21,512 nt of DNA, taken from the NCBI GenBank assembly GCA_050731755.1, contig JBOHPP010000087.1:1-21512 (forward strand), read 5' to 3'. The notes under the pieces are model-generated. The model was not told the origin of the DNA. It was given only the letters and a program-made list of their open reading frames with translations, and searched no databases. Position numbers and translations under genes: made by a program. This document shows positions 13,826 through 20,979 of the stretch, piece by piece. The stretch comes from JBOHPP01 sp050731755 (GTDB taxonomy: Bacteria; Methylomirabilota; Methylomirabilia; Rokubacteriales; CSP1-6). Each line of letters starts with the position of its first letter. Within the stretch, counting starts at the first letter, position 1.

Positions 13826-15490
13826 TCACGTTGTGATGCTCGGCAGGTCGAGTCCGTGGCGCCGGGCGGCGTCGAGCGCCTCCGGGTACCCGGCGTCGGC
13901 GTGCCGCATGATGCCGGTGCCGGGGTCGGTCGTCAGCACGCGCTCGAGACGCCGCGCGGCGTCGGGGGTGCCGTCGGCGACGACGACCATGCCCGCGTGG
14001 ATCGAGTAGCCGATGCCGACGCCCCCACCGTGGTGCACGCTCACCCAGGTGGCGCCGGCCGCGGTGTTCACCAGCGCGTTGAGCACGGGCCAGTCGGCGA
14101 TGGCATCGGAGCCGTCGCGCATCGACTCGGTCTCGCGGTTCGGCGAGGCCACCGAGCCGGAGTCCAGGTGGTCGCGGCCGATGACGATCGGCGCCTTGAC
14201 CTGGCCGCTGGCCACCAGGTCGTTGAAGATCCGACCCGCGCGGGCCCGGTCGCCGTAGCCGAGCCAGCAGATCCGCGCCGGCAGCCCCTGGAAGGGCACG
14301 CGCTCCTGGGCCAGGCCCAGCCACCGCACCAGGTGCTCGTTGTCGCGGAACGCCTCCATGAGGGCACGGTCGGTCGCATAGATGTCCTCAGGATCCCCGG
14401 AGAGCGCGACCCACCGGAAGGGACCCTGCCCCTCGCAGAAGAGCGGCCGGATGAACGCGGGCACGAACCCGGGATAGGCGAAGTCACGCACCCCGGCGTT
14501 CTCGGCCTCCCGCCGGATGTTGTTGCCGTAGTCGAAGAGGACGGCGCCCGCGCGCTGAAACTCCAGCATGGCCCGCATGTGGTTGGCCAGCGACTCATAG
14601 GCCGCCTTCAGATAGGCCTTGGGGTCGCGCGCGCGTAGTGCGGCGGCGTCGGCCACCGACAGTCGCGCGGGGACATAGCCGTTCAGCATGTCGTGGGCCG
14701 AGGTCTGGTCGGTGACGACATCGACATGGACGCCGCGCCTGGCCAGTTCCGGATGGACTTCGGCGGCGTTGCCACCGAGCGCGATGGACAGTGGCTCGCG
14801 GCGTTCACGAGCCTGCTCGGCCCAGCGCACCGCCTCGTCGAGCGAGTCGGTGGCGCGGTCGACGTACATGAGGCGCAGCCGGCGCTCGATGCGCTCGCGG
14901 TCGATCTCCACGATGATGCCGACGCCCCCGTTCATGGTGATGGCCAGCGGCTGAGCGCCGCCCATCCCGCCGAGGCCGGCGGACAAGACCAGGCGCCCGG
15001 CGAGGCTTCCGTTAAAGTGCTTGCGTGCGCAGGCCCCGAGGGTTTCGTACGTGCCCTGGAGAATCCCCTGGGTGCCGATGTAGATCCACGAGCCGGCCGT
15101 CATCTGGCCGTACATGGTGAGCCCCATCGCCTCGTACGCGCGGAAATGCTCCCAGTCGCCCCAGGCCGGGACGAGCAGCGCGTTGGCCAGGAGCACGCGC
15201 GGGGCGTCGGGATGGGTGCGAAAGACGCCGACGGGCTTGCCGGACTGGACGAGCAACGTCTCGTCGTGGGCGAGCCGTCTCAGCGTGGCTACGATTCGAT
15301 GATAGGCGGGCCAGTCGCGGGCGGCCTTGCCCGAACCGCCATAGACGACCAGATCCTCCCAGCGTTCGGCGACATCGGGATCCAGGTTGTTCATCAGCAT
15401 CCGGAGCGCCGCCTCCTGGGGCCATCCCGGGCAGGACAGCGACGGGCCGCGGGGGGCCCGGATGGGCTGGCCCGGGCGCTCGGCGGTCAC
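13826..15490 (-). CDS. hutU: Urocanate hydratase
   Basis: HutU adds water to urocanate with NAD+ as electrophile, giving imidazolonepropionate. The 554-aa product begins RAPRGPSLSCPGWPQEAALRMLMNNLDPDVAE and carries LVVYGGSGKAARDW, MTAGSWIYIGTQGILQGTY, GGMGGAQPLA, FDYGNNIR and GYGDRARAG. It also has HHGGGVGIGYSIHAG near the end. Length is normal (about 550-560 aa). In the usual RGTELHCKGW segment this protein has RGPSLSCPGW, a mild divergence near the N-terminus. The GTG at 15490 is chosen because it gives the family-typical N-terminus and forms a GTGA overlap (15487-15490) with the methyltransferase stop. The frame stays open upstream, but only as a shadow of that gene. Confidence 0.96.
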   Translation of the reverse strand: MTAERPGQPIRAPRGPSLSCPGWPQEAALRMLMNNLDPDVAERWEDLVVYGGSGKAARDWPAYHRIVATLRRLAHDETLLVQSGKPVGVFRTHPDAPRVLLANALLVPAWGDWEHFRAYEAMGLTMYGQMTAGSWIYIGTQGILQGTYETLGACARKHFNGSLAGRLVLSAGLGGMGGAQPLAITMNGGVGIIVEIDRERIERRLRLMYVDRATDSLDEAVRWAEQARERREPLSIALGGNAAEVHPELARRGVHVDVVTDQTSAHDMLNGYVPARLSVADAAALRARDPKAYLKAAYESLANHMRAMLEFQRAGAVLFDYGNNIRREAENAGVRDFAYPGFVPAFIRPLFCEGQGPFRWVALSGDPEDIYATDRALMEAFRDNEHLVRWLGLAQERVPFQGLPARICWLGYGDRARAGRIFNDLVASGQVKAPIVIGRDHLDSGSVASPNRETESMRDGSDAIADWPVLNALVNTAAGATWVSVHHGGGVGIGYSIHAGMVVVADGTPDAARRLERVLTTDPGTGIMRHADAGYPEALDAARRHGLDLPSITT

Positions 15491-16245
15491 GGCACCTGGA
15501 AGACGAAGAGGTCCACCGGCTCCCACACGGGGGTGGGCCGGGCGGCCCGGCAGTGTTGCTCGAACTCGGCGAGCCTCCGATCGAAGACGTCGTCGGGCAG
15601 GAGCTGCAGCGACGAAAGCCCGCGGAGGCTGATTTTGTGAAGCCACTCCATCGGGTCGTCGGCGAAGCGCTGTTGAACGGTGGTCTGGGTCTGGGCCGTG
15701 AACCCGTGACGGGCGAAGGCGTCGGCCACGTCGTGGCGCCACGGCATCCGCCGGCGATCGAGCTCCCGGGCCTCGGGAAAGAAGTCGAAGAGGGGAACGG
15801 TTTCGATGATCTCCCGCGTGGCGGTCCGCACCGCCGCCCGGCCGCCCGCGCGCACGACCCGTCGCAGCTCGGCCAGCGCGGCCGGGACGTCGGCGAGATG
15901 ATGGTAAACCATCGACAGGAACGCGAGATCGATGCTCGCCGCGCGGAGGGGCAAAGCCTCGCCCGCGGCGGCGACGAAGCGGACGCTGGCCGGGGCCCCG
16001 GTCTCCCGCTGGTCCAGCATCGCGAAGGCCGGTTCCACCGCCACAATCGGGCTCGCGTAGAGGTCGGCCAAGAGCGCCGAGAACCGCCCTGTCCCTGCCC
16101 CAAGATCGAGCACGGCGCGGACGTGCTGGCGCGGCACCAGCTCGCTGAGTATGTCGGCCCACTGCCGGAGCGTATCCCCGGACAACGTGCGGGCCCGAGC
16201 GTAGGAGCCGGCGTGCTCGGGGCGCGCGAAATGCGTGGGCGGCAC
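15487..16245 (-). CDS. Class I SAM-dependent methyltransferase
   Basis: The 252-aa product has the Rossmann-type SAM-binding core of Methyltransf_11/UbiE-like enzymes: motif I VLDLGAGTGRFS (residues 45-56), an acidic VAVEPAFAML strand, AAGEALPLRAASIDLAFLS (motifs II/III region) and VRAGGRAAVRT. The C-terminal half (RRMPWRHDVADAFARHGFTA onward) is less familiar and likely forms the substrate lid. Substrate unknown. The GTG at 16245 follows a GGTAGGG SD-like run; it is 21 nt downstream of the CNNM gene and overlaps hutU by 4 nt. Its link to histidine breakdown is positional only. Confidence 0.85.
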   Translation of the reverse strand: MPPTHFARPEHAGSYARARTLSGDTLRQWADILSELVPRQHVRAVLDLGAGTGRFSALLADLYASPIVAVEPAFAMLDQRETGAPASVRFVAAAGEALPLRAASIDLAFLSMVYHHLADVPAALAELRRVVRAGGRAAVRTATREIIETVPLFDFFPEARELDRRRMPWRHDVADAFARHGFTAQTQTTVQQRFADDPMEWLHKISLRGLSSLQLLPDDVFDRRLAEFEQHCRAARPTPVWEPVDLFVFQVP

Positions 16246-16266
16246 CCTACCCCGCCATCCGAGTCG

Positions 16267-17577
16267 TCACGGCTTTCCGGCCTCTCGCTGCACACTCACC
16301 CGCAAGATGCGGGGCCCCTCCATCTCGACCACCGTGAGCCGGTGGCCGACCGCCGTCAGCGAGGCTCCAGTGGCCGGAATCGCGCCTAACGCATGGATCA
16401 TGAAGCCGGCCAGCGTGTGGTAGGCGGGGGACTCCGGCAGCGGCAGTCCCAGTTTCTCGCGGATGTCGACGATGGAGGCGGTGCCTTCGAGGAGGAGGCT
16501 GCCGTCGGGAAGGCGCCGGCCGAACGATGTGTCGGCCGGCTCGCGCTCCTCGCGGATGTCGCCGACGATCTCTTCGAGCACGTCCTCCAGCGTGACCAGA
16601 CCGACGACGCTTCCGTACTCGTCCACCACGATGGCGAGGTTCTGGCCGTGGCGCTGGAACTCCTGCAGCAAAAATCTGATGCGGGTGGTCTCCGGCACGA
16701 AGAGCGGAGGATGGGCGATCCGCGCGAGGAGCGGCGGCTCGCCGAGCGCCGCCGAGCGCAGAAGGTCCTTGAGGGTCACGACGCCGACCGGGTGCTCGAT
16801 CGAGGCGCGGTAGACGGGGATCCGGTAGTGCCCGATCTCCATCGCCCGGCGGAGCACGTCGGCGGGAGGAAGGTCGACGTCCAGCCCCCGGATGTTCGGG
16901 CGTGGGACCATGATCTCGCGAACGGTGGTGTCGGCGAACTCGAAGATGTTCCGCACGAGCTCTTCCTCGACCTTCTCGAACACGCCCCGCGCGGCACCCT
17001 CCCGCAGGAGATGGCGGACGTCGTCCTCCGACGCCACCTCGGCCTGCGCAGTGTGGCGTTGCCCGAAGAGCCAGAGTACGGTCCGGGTCGACACCGTGAG
17101 GATCGTCACCAGCCTGGACGAGACCCGGTTCAGCGCCTCGATCGGGCGGGCCACGACACTCGCGATGCGCTCCGGATGGCGCAGGGCCACTGCCTTCGGA
17201 GCCAGCTCACCCACGACCAGGGACGCATAGGCGATGACGATGATCACGAACCCGAGCGCCACCGGCCCGGCCCACGTTTCCGCGTGAGGCAACGGCAGTC
17301 CAACCAGCCAGGGTGTCAGCGCCTCCACCGCAGCGGCGCCGCCCACGGCGGAGGCCAGGGTGCCCACCAGCGTGATGGCGATCTGGATGGTGGCCAGAAA
17401 CGCCTCGGGGGACTCCTTGAGGCGGAGGGCGCTGGCGGCGCCGCGCACGCCCTGGTCGCGCACGCGCATCAGGCGGCCGACTCGAGCTGAAACCAACGCG
17501 ATCTCAGAGCCGGCGAAGAATCCGTTGGCGAGGATGGCCACGGCGATGAGAACAATCTCGACCCAGATGGTCTCCAT
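16267..17577 (-). CDS. CNNM/CBS-domain transporter, HlyC/CorC family
   Basis: The 436-aa product is an inner-membrane protein of the TlyC/HlyC/CorC group. The CNNM (DUF21) domain spans about residues 1-190, with hydrophobic segments near 5-25 (IVLIAVAILANGFFAGSEIAL), 60-82 and 103-127. Two CBS domains follow (about 205-270 with MVPRPNIRGLD; 275-335 with VVDEYGSVVGLVTLEDVLEEIVG), then a CorC_HlyC domain (about 350-430). Relatives of this family transport or regulate Mg2+ or other cations; the old 'hemolysin' label has little support. Its ATG lies 4 nt after the fabI stop, so the two are tightly linked. Confidence 0.93.
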   Translation of the reverse strand: METIWVEIVLIAVAILANGFFAGSEIALVSARVGRLMRVRDQGVRGAASALRLKESPEAFLATIQIAITLVGTLASAVGGAAAVEALTPWLVGLPLPHAETWAGPVALGFVIIVIAYASLVVGELAPKAVALRHPERIASVVARPIEALNRVSSRLVTILTVSTRTVLWLFGQRHTAQAEVASEDDVRHLLREGAARGVFEKVEEELVRNIFEFADTTVREIMVPRPNIRGLDVDLPPADVLRRAMEIGHYRIPVYRASIEHPVGVVTLKDLLRSAALGEPPLLARIAHPPLFVPETTRIRFLLQEFQRHGQNLAIVVDEYGSVVGLVTLEDVLEEIVGDIREEREPADTSFGRRLPDGSLLLEGTASIVDIREKLGLPLPESPAYHTLAGFMIHALGAIPATGASLTAVGHRLTVVEMEGPRILRVSVQREAGKP

Positions 17578-17581
17578 GGTG

Positions 17582-18355
17582 CTACACCGCCACGATGTTG
17601 TAGCCGCCGTCCACGAAGATGACCTGGCCGGTGATGCCCGACGACAGGCGCGAGGCCAGGAACAGCGCGGTGTCGCCGATCTCCCGGAGCTCGACGTTGC
17701 GGCGCAGCGGCGCCTTCTCGGCGTGATGCTGGAGCATGCCCATGAAGCCCCGGACTCCGCGGGCGGCCAGTGTGTTCACCGGCCCTGCCGAGATGGCGTT
17801 GACGCGGATGCCGCGCGGTCCGAGGTCCGCGGCCAGATAACGCACGCAGGCCTCCAGCGAGGCCTTGGCCACGCCCATGATGTTGTAGTTCTCGATCACC
17901 TTCTCGGCCCCGTAGTAGGTCATGGCGATCACCGAAGCGCGGCCCGACTTCTCCAGCAGGGGCAAGGCGGCGCGGGTGAGCGCCACCAGCGAGTACGCCG
18001 AGACGTCAAGGGCGACACGAAAGCCCTCCCGCGACGTCGCGGAGAAGCTGCCTTCGAGATCTTCCCGTTGGGCGTAGGCCACGGAATGGATGACGACGTC
18101 CAGGGCCTCGAACTCACGGCCCAGCGCGGTGAAGGTGGCATCGATCTCGGCGTCCGACGACACGTCGCAGGGAAGGAGGAGCGAGCCGGGCAGCGTCGCG
18201 GCCAGGCTCTCCACGTTCTCCTTGAGCCGCTCGCCCTGGTAGGTGAAGGCCAGGCGCATGCCGGCCCCGGCCAACGACTGAGCGATGGCCCAGGCGATCG
18301 AGCGCTTGTTGGCGACGCCGAAGACGATGCCCCGCGTACCTTCGAGGAGATTCAT
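17582..18355 (-). CDS. fabI: Enoyl-ACP reductase FabI
   Basis: FabI performs the last reduction of each fatty-acid elongation cycle, using NADH or NADPH. The 257-aa SDR-fold product starts MNLLEGTRGIVFGVANKRSIAW, with the atypical cofactor-binding glycine segment of FabI. It has CDVSSDAEID, SVAYAQREDLEG, and the catalytic YYGAEKV...YNIMGVAK (Tyr-x6-Lys). C-terminal RVNAISAGPVNTLAARGV and GQVIFVDGGYNIV complete the match. The ATG at 18355 is preceded at 5 nt by GGAGG (18365-18361 on the minus strand), which settles the start over longer frames. It is the first gene of the long minus-strand operon and is divergent from the aldolase gene. Confidence 0.95.
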   Translation of the reverse strand: MNLLEGTRGIVFGVANKRSIAWAIAQSLAGAGMRLAFTYQGERLKENVESLAATLPGSLLLPCDVSSDAEIDATFTALGREFEALDVVIHSVAYAQREDLEGSFSATSREGFRVALDVSAYSLVALTRAALPLLEKSGRASVIAMTYYGAEKVIENYNIMGVAKASLEACVRYLAADLGPRGIRVNAISAGPVNTLAARGVRGFMGMLQHHAEKAPLRRNVELREIGDTALFLASRLSSGITGQVIFVDGGYNIVAV

Positions 18356-18371
18356 GGGCGCCTCCGCCGCC

Positions 18372-18377
18372 ATCATA
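18372..18377 (-). promoter_or_regulatory. Candidate -10 of the fabI operon
   Basis: On the minus strand the bases read TATGAT, 5 of 6 matches to the -10 consensus. Transcription would start near 18366, leaving a very short leader that still includes the GGAGG SD. No convincing -35 is visible at 16-18 nt. Confidence 0.35.
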
Positions 18378-18379
18378 TA

Positions 18380-18396
18380 CGAGTGGGGTATACTCG
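18380..18396. promoter_or_regulatory. Inverted repeat in divergent promoter region
   Basis: CGAGT (18380-18384) and ACTCG (18392-18396) are inverted around 7 nt, interlaced with a second pair, TATAC (18376-18380) and GTATA (18388-18392). The element covers the plus-strand -10 and sits between the two divergent -10 candidates, a place where a regulator could affect both directions. Confidence 0.25.
18389..18394 (+). promoter_or_regulatory. Candidate -10 of the aldolase operon
   Basis: TATACT (18389-18394) matches the -10 consensus at 5 of 6 positions. The expected start near 18401 gives a leader of about 30 nt to the GTG at 18432. The -35 region is GC-rich and unlike the consensus. Confidence 0.4.
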
Positions 18397-18431
18397 CGCC
18401 TGGCCTCCATCCCCTTCCGGAGAGGACGACC

Positions 18432-19202
18432 GTGATCGGCAACCACGTGAAGCAAGCGCTGCGAGCCGGCCGGCCTCAGTTCGGCACGCTGCTCAACTTC
18501 GGCGATCCATTGGTCGCCGAAATGATGGCCGCGGTGGGGTTTGACTGGCTGCTGGTGGACACCGAGCACGGGCCCATCGACCTGGCCACGCTGGCCACGA
18601 TGTTCGCCGCCATCACGCGCTACCCGGTGGCGCCATTCGTGCGTGTGCACGCCCTCGCCGAGGAGAACTTCAAGCGCGTCCTCGACGCCGGGGCCTGGGG
18701 CGTCCTGGCCCCGAACGTGCGGACCCGCGGAGAAGCCGAGCGCCTGGTGGCGGCCTGCAAGTATCCACCGGCGGGTGTCCGGAGCCTGGGCGCGGGACGC
18801 TTCGCGCTGTCGTTCAAGACCGATGCGCCTACGTACTTCGCCCGGGCCAACGACGAGATTCTCCTCATCGCCCAGATCGAGCACGCCGACGCCATCAAGA
18901 ACATCGACGCTATCCTCTCCGTGCCCGGGATCGACGCCTGCTACGTGGGGCCCAACGACCTCTGCGCGTCGATGGGGCTGCCGCCCTCGCTGGAGCCGCC
19001 CCATCGGGAGTTCGAGGACGCGATGCGCGTCGTTCTGGCCGCGGCCCGGCGCCATGGCGTGGTGGCCGGCATCCATTGCGCGACGGCCGACACCGTGAAC
19101 CGCCGTATCGGCGAGGGCTGGACGCTGGTGGGCATGCTCAACGACCAGCGGCTGCTGGTGGGGGCGGCCAAAGCCGTCCGGGACGCGGTGAAGACGGCGT
19201 GA
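18432..19202 (+). CDS. HpcH/HpaI-family class II aldolase
   Basis: The 256-aa product belongs to the HpcH/HpaI aldolase/citrate lyase family, metal-dependent enzymes that cleave 4-hydroxy-2-oxo acids to pyruvate and an aldehyde. Residues at the known HpaI positions are all present: His46 in LLVDTEHGP, Arg71 in APFVRVHA, Glu150 in IAQIEHADAIKNID and Asp176 in YVGPNDLCASMG. The fold would be a TIM barrel. The GTG at 18432 has GGAGAGG about 8 nt upstream; the frame is open further upstream but that stretch lies across the fabI start. The true substrate (for example 2,4-dihydroxyheptenedioate or 2-keto-3-deoxy sugar acids) cannot be told. The LLM oxidoreductase gene follows, separated by micro-ORF E. 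Confidence 0.92.
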   Translation: MIGNHVKQALRAGRPQFGTLLNFGDPLVAEMMAAVGFDWLLVDTEHGPIDLATLATMFAAITRYPVAPFVRVHALAEENFKRVLDAGAWGVLAPNVRTRGEAERLVAACKYPPAGVRSLGAGRFALSFKTDAPTYFARANDEILLIAQIEHADAIKNIDAILSVPGIDACYVGPNDLCASMGLPPSLEPPHREFEDAMRVVLAAARRHGVVAGIHCATADTVNRRIGEGWTLVGMLNDQRLLVGAAKAVRDAVKTA

Positions 19203-19203
19203 C

Positions 19204-19243
19204 AATGAAGCCCCGCGTACCTATCGCTCGCCACCCTCGGTTC
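19204..19243 (+). repeat. Fourth repeat unit, before the LLM gene
   Basis: AATGAAGCCCCGCGTACCT followed by CGCTC and GCCACCC closely matches the unit at 3276-3314 before pafA (AATGAAGCCC, GCG, ACCT, CGCTC, GCCACCC in the same order and spacing, with a compensating 2-nt insertion and deletion). It occupies most of the spacer between two plus-strand genes. Confidence 0.65.
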
Positions 19244-19267
19244 ACGCCGGGCTCGCGCCGTCGGTAA
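19205..19267 (+). CDS. Micro-ORF E, leader-peptide candidate (20 aa)
   Basis: This frame begins 2 nt after the aldolase stop, has KPRVPIARHPR at residues 2-12 and ends in PGSRRR. Its TAA stop (19265-19267) is immediately followed by the ATG of the LLM gene. Pro3, Pro6, His10 and Pro11 match the micro-ORFs upstream of pafA. No good SD precedes either this frame or the LLM gene, so coupling from the aldolase is conceivable. Translation is unproven. Confidence 0.35.
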   Translation: MKPRVPIARHPRFTPGSRRR

Positions 19268-20254
19268 ATGTCGCTCGGGCTGGCCGTCCCGTTCTTTCAC
19301 GCGTTCGGTCCCACCGAATACGTCGCCCTGGCCCGCGAGGCGGAGGAGCGGGGTTACGACACCGCCTGGACCGCCGAGGTGGCGGGGCACGACGCCTTCA
19401 CCACCATGACGCTGATCGCGGCCAACACCGGCCGCCTGCGGGTGGCCACCGGCGTGGTGCCGATTCAGACGCGCACGCCGATCGTGCTCGGCATGACCGC
19501 GGCCACCCTGGCCAACATTGCGCCGGGGCGGATCGCGCTGGGGCTCGGCGTGTCGAGCCCCATCATCGTGGGCCAGTGGCACGGGCTGCCGTTCGAGCGC
19601 CCGCTCCGCCAGCTTCGCGAGGCCGTGCACGTGATCCGGATGGTCCTGGCCGGCGAGCGGGTGAACTTCGAGGGCGAGTTCTACCACCTCCGCAACTTCC
19701 GGCTCACGCTGAAGGTCCCGGCGCCGGTCCGCATCTACCTCGGGGCGCTCGGGCCGCGGATGCTGGAGCTGGCCGGCGAAGTGGCCGACGGCGTGCTGCT
19801 CAACTGGCTCGCCCCCACGACGGTCGCCGCCTCGGTCGCGCACCTGGAGGCTGGCGCCCGCCGGGCCGGCCGAACGCTCGCCGGCTTCGAGATCGCGGCC
19901 TTCATCCGCAGCAGCGTCACCGAGGACTCCGAAGCCGCGCGGCAGTTTCTCGCCCGCGACATCACCGGCTACGTCATCGTGGATGCCTACGCGGCGTTCT
20001 TCCGGGCCTCGGGCTACGCGGCCGAGGTAGACGCCGCGCAGCGAGCCTGGCAGGCCGGCGACCGGGCCGGCGCGGTGAAGTGCATCTCGCCCCGCATGCT
20101 GGACGGACTGGGCGTCGCGGGCTCGCCGGAGTTCTGCCGGGCGCAGATCGCCGAGTTCGCCAAGGCGGGGCTCACGATGCCCGTGGTGTTCCCCTTCTCG
20201 CCGGATCCCGACCCCCGGCCCTCGATCCTTCGAACTATGAGAACCTTTCCGTGA
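19268..20254 (+). CDS. LLM-class flavin/F420-dependent oxidoreductase
   Basis: The 328-aa product has the luciferase-like monooxygenase barrel typical of F420- or FMN-dependent oxidoreductases. It shows GLAVPFFHAFGPTEYVALAR at the N-terminus, YDTAWTAEVAGHDAFTTMTLIA, RLRVATGVVPIQTRTPIVLGM and ANIAPGRIALGLGVSSPIIV. LRQLREAVHVIRMVLAGE and PVRIYLGALGPRMLELAGEVADGVLLNW follow. The cofactor (F420 or FMN) and substrate cannot be determined from this sequence. The ATG at 19268 directly abuts the stop of micro-ORF E and lacks an SD. The stop overlaps the kdsB start as GTGA (20251-20254). Confidence 0.88.
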   Translation: MSLGLAVPFFHAFGPTEYVALAREAEERGYDTAWTAEVAGHDAFTTMTLIAANTGRLRVATGVVPIQTRTPIVLGMTAATLANIAPGRIALGLGVSSPIIVGQWHGLPFERPLRQLREAVHVIRMVLAGERVNFEGEFYHLRNFRLTLKVPAPVRIYLGALGPRMLELAGEVADGVLLNWLAPTTVAASVAHLEAGARRAGRTLAGFEIAAFIRSSVTEDSEAARQFLARDITGYVIVDAYAAFFRASGYAAEVDAAQRAWQAGDRAGAVKCISPRMLDGLGVAGSPEFCRAQIAEFAKAGLTMPVVFPFSPDPDPRPSILRTMRTFP

Positions 20255-20979
20255 AGGTGCTTGGGGTCATCCCGGCTCGCCTGCGGTCCACGCGCCTGCC
20301 TGGCAAGGTGCTGCGGGAGATCGCGGGGCGTCCGATGCTCTGGCACGTCTGGGATCGGGCCCGGCAGGCGCGGAGCCTCGGCGATCTGCTCGTGGCCACC
20401 GACGCGGACGAGGTCGTCCAGGCGTGCCGGCGCCTCGGCATCCCGGTCACGCTCACGTCGCCCAACCATCCATCGGGGACCGACCGGGTGTGGGAGGTGG
20501 CCCAAGCCAGCCCCGCCGACGTCTACGTCAACATCCAGGGTGACGAGCCGCTCATCACCCCCGACCACATCGAGCGGCTCATCGAGCCGTTCCGCGTGCG
20601 ACCCGACACGCAGGTCACGACGCTCTGCATCCAGGCCACGGCCGAGGAGGCGCCCAACCCCAACGTCAACAAGGTCGTCTGCGATGCCACCGGGCGGGCC
20701 CTCTACTTCTCGAAGTACCCCATTCCCTACGACCGCGACGGCCAGGGCATCGTCCGCTACAAGCACATCGGGCTCTACGCCTACACGCGGATGGCTCTGG
20801 ACGTGTTCCACGGACTGCCCCCGTCGGCACTGGAGGTGGCCGAGCGTCTGGAGCAGCTCCGCTTCCTCGAGAACGGCATCCCCATCGTCGTCGTGGAGAC
20901 CGACGAGCCGACCATCGGCGTCGACACCGAGGAGGACCTCCGGGCCGTCGAGGCCCATCTGGTTGCGCGCCGGTCGTGA
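20251..20979 (+). CDS. kdsB: 3-deoxy-manno-octulosonate cytidylyltransferase
   Basis: KdsB activates Kdo to CMP-Kdo for LPS inner-core synthesis in the cytoplasm. The 242-aa product shows VIPARLRSTRLPGKVL (nucleotide-binding P-loop-like motif), VATDADEV, HPSGTDRVWE, VNIQGDEPLI, NKVVCDATGRALYFSKYPIPYDRD, YKHIGLYAYTR and the LEQLRFLENG tail, a complete match to the family (about 245-250 aa). The GTG at 20251 overlaps the preceding stop by 4 nt (GTGA) and gives the natural N-terminus KVLGVIPARL. It indicates a Gram-negative, Kdo-bearing envelope. No other LPS gene is adjacent, so its operon partners are unusual. Confidence 0.95.
   Translation: MKVLGVIPARLRSTRLPGKVLREIAGRPMLWHVWDRARQARSLGDLLVATDADEVVQACRRLGIPVTLTSPNHPSGTDRVWEVAQASPADVYVNIQGDEPLITPDHIERLIEPFRVRPDTQVTTLCIQATAEEAPNPNVNKVVCDATGRALYFSKYPIPYDRDGQGIVRYKHIGLYAYTRMALDVFHGLPPSALEVAERLEQLRFLENGIPIVVVETDEPTIGVDTEEDLRAVEAHLVARRS

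Noticed and set aside
16267..17577. Calling the CNNM/CBS protein a hemolysin
   Set aside because: The hemolysin name is historical; domain layout fits a cation transporter or regulator.
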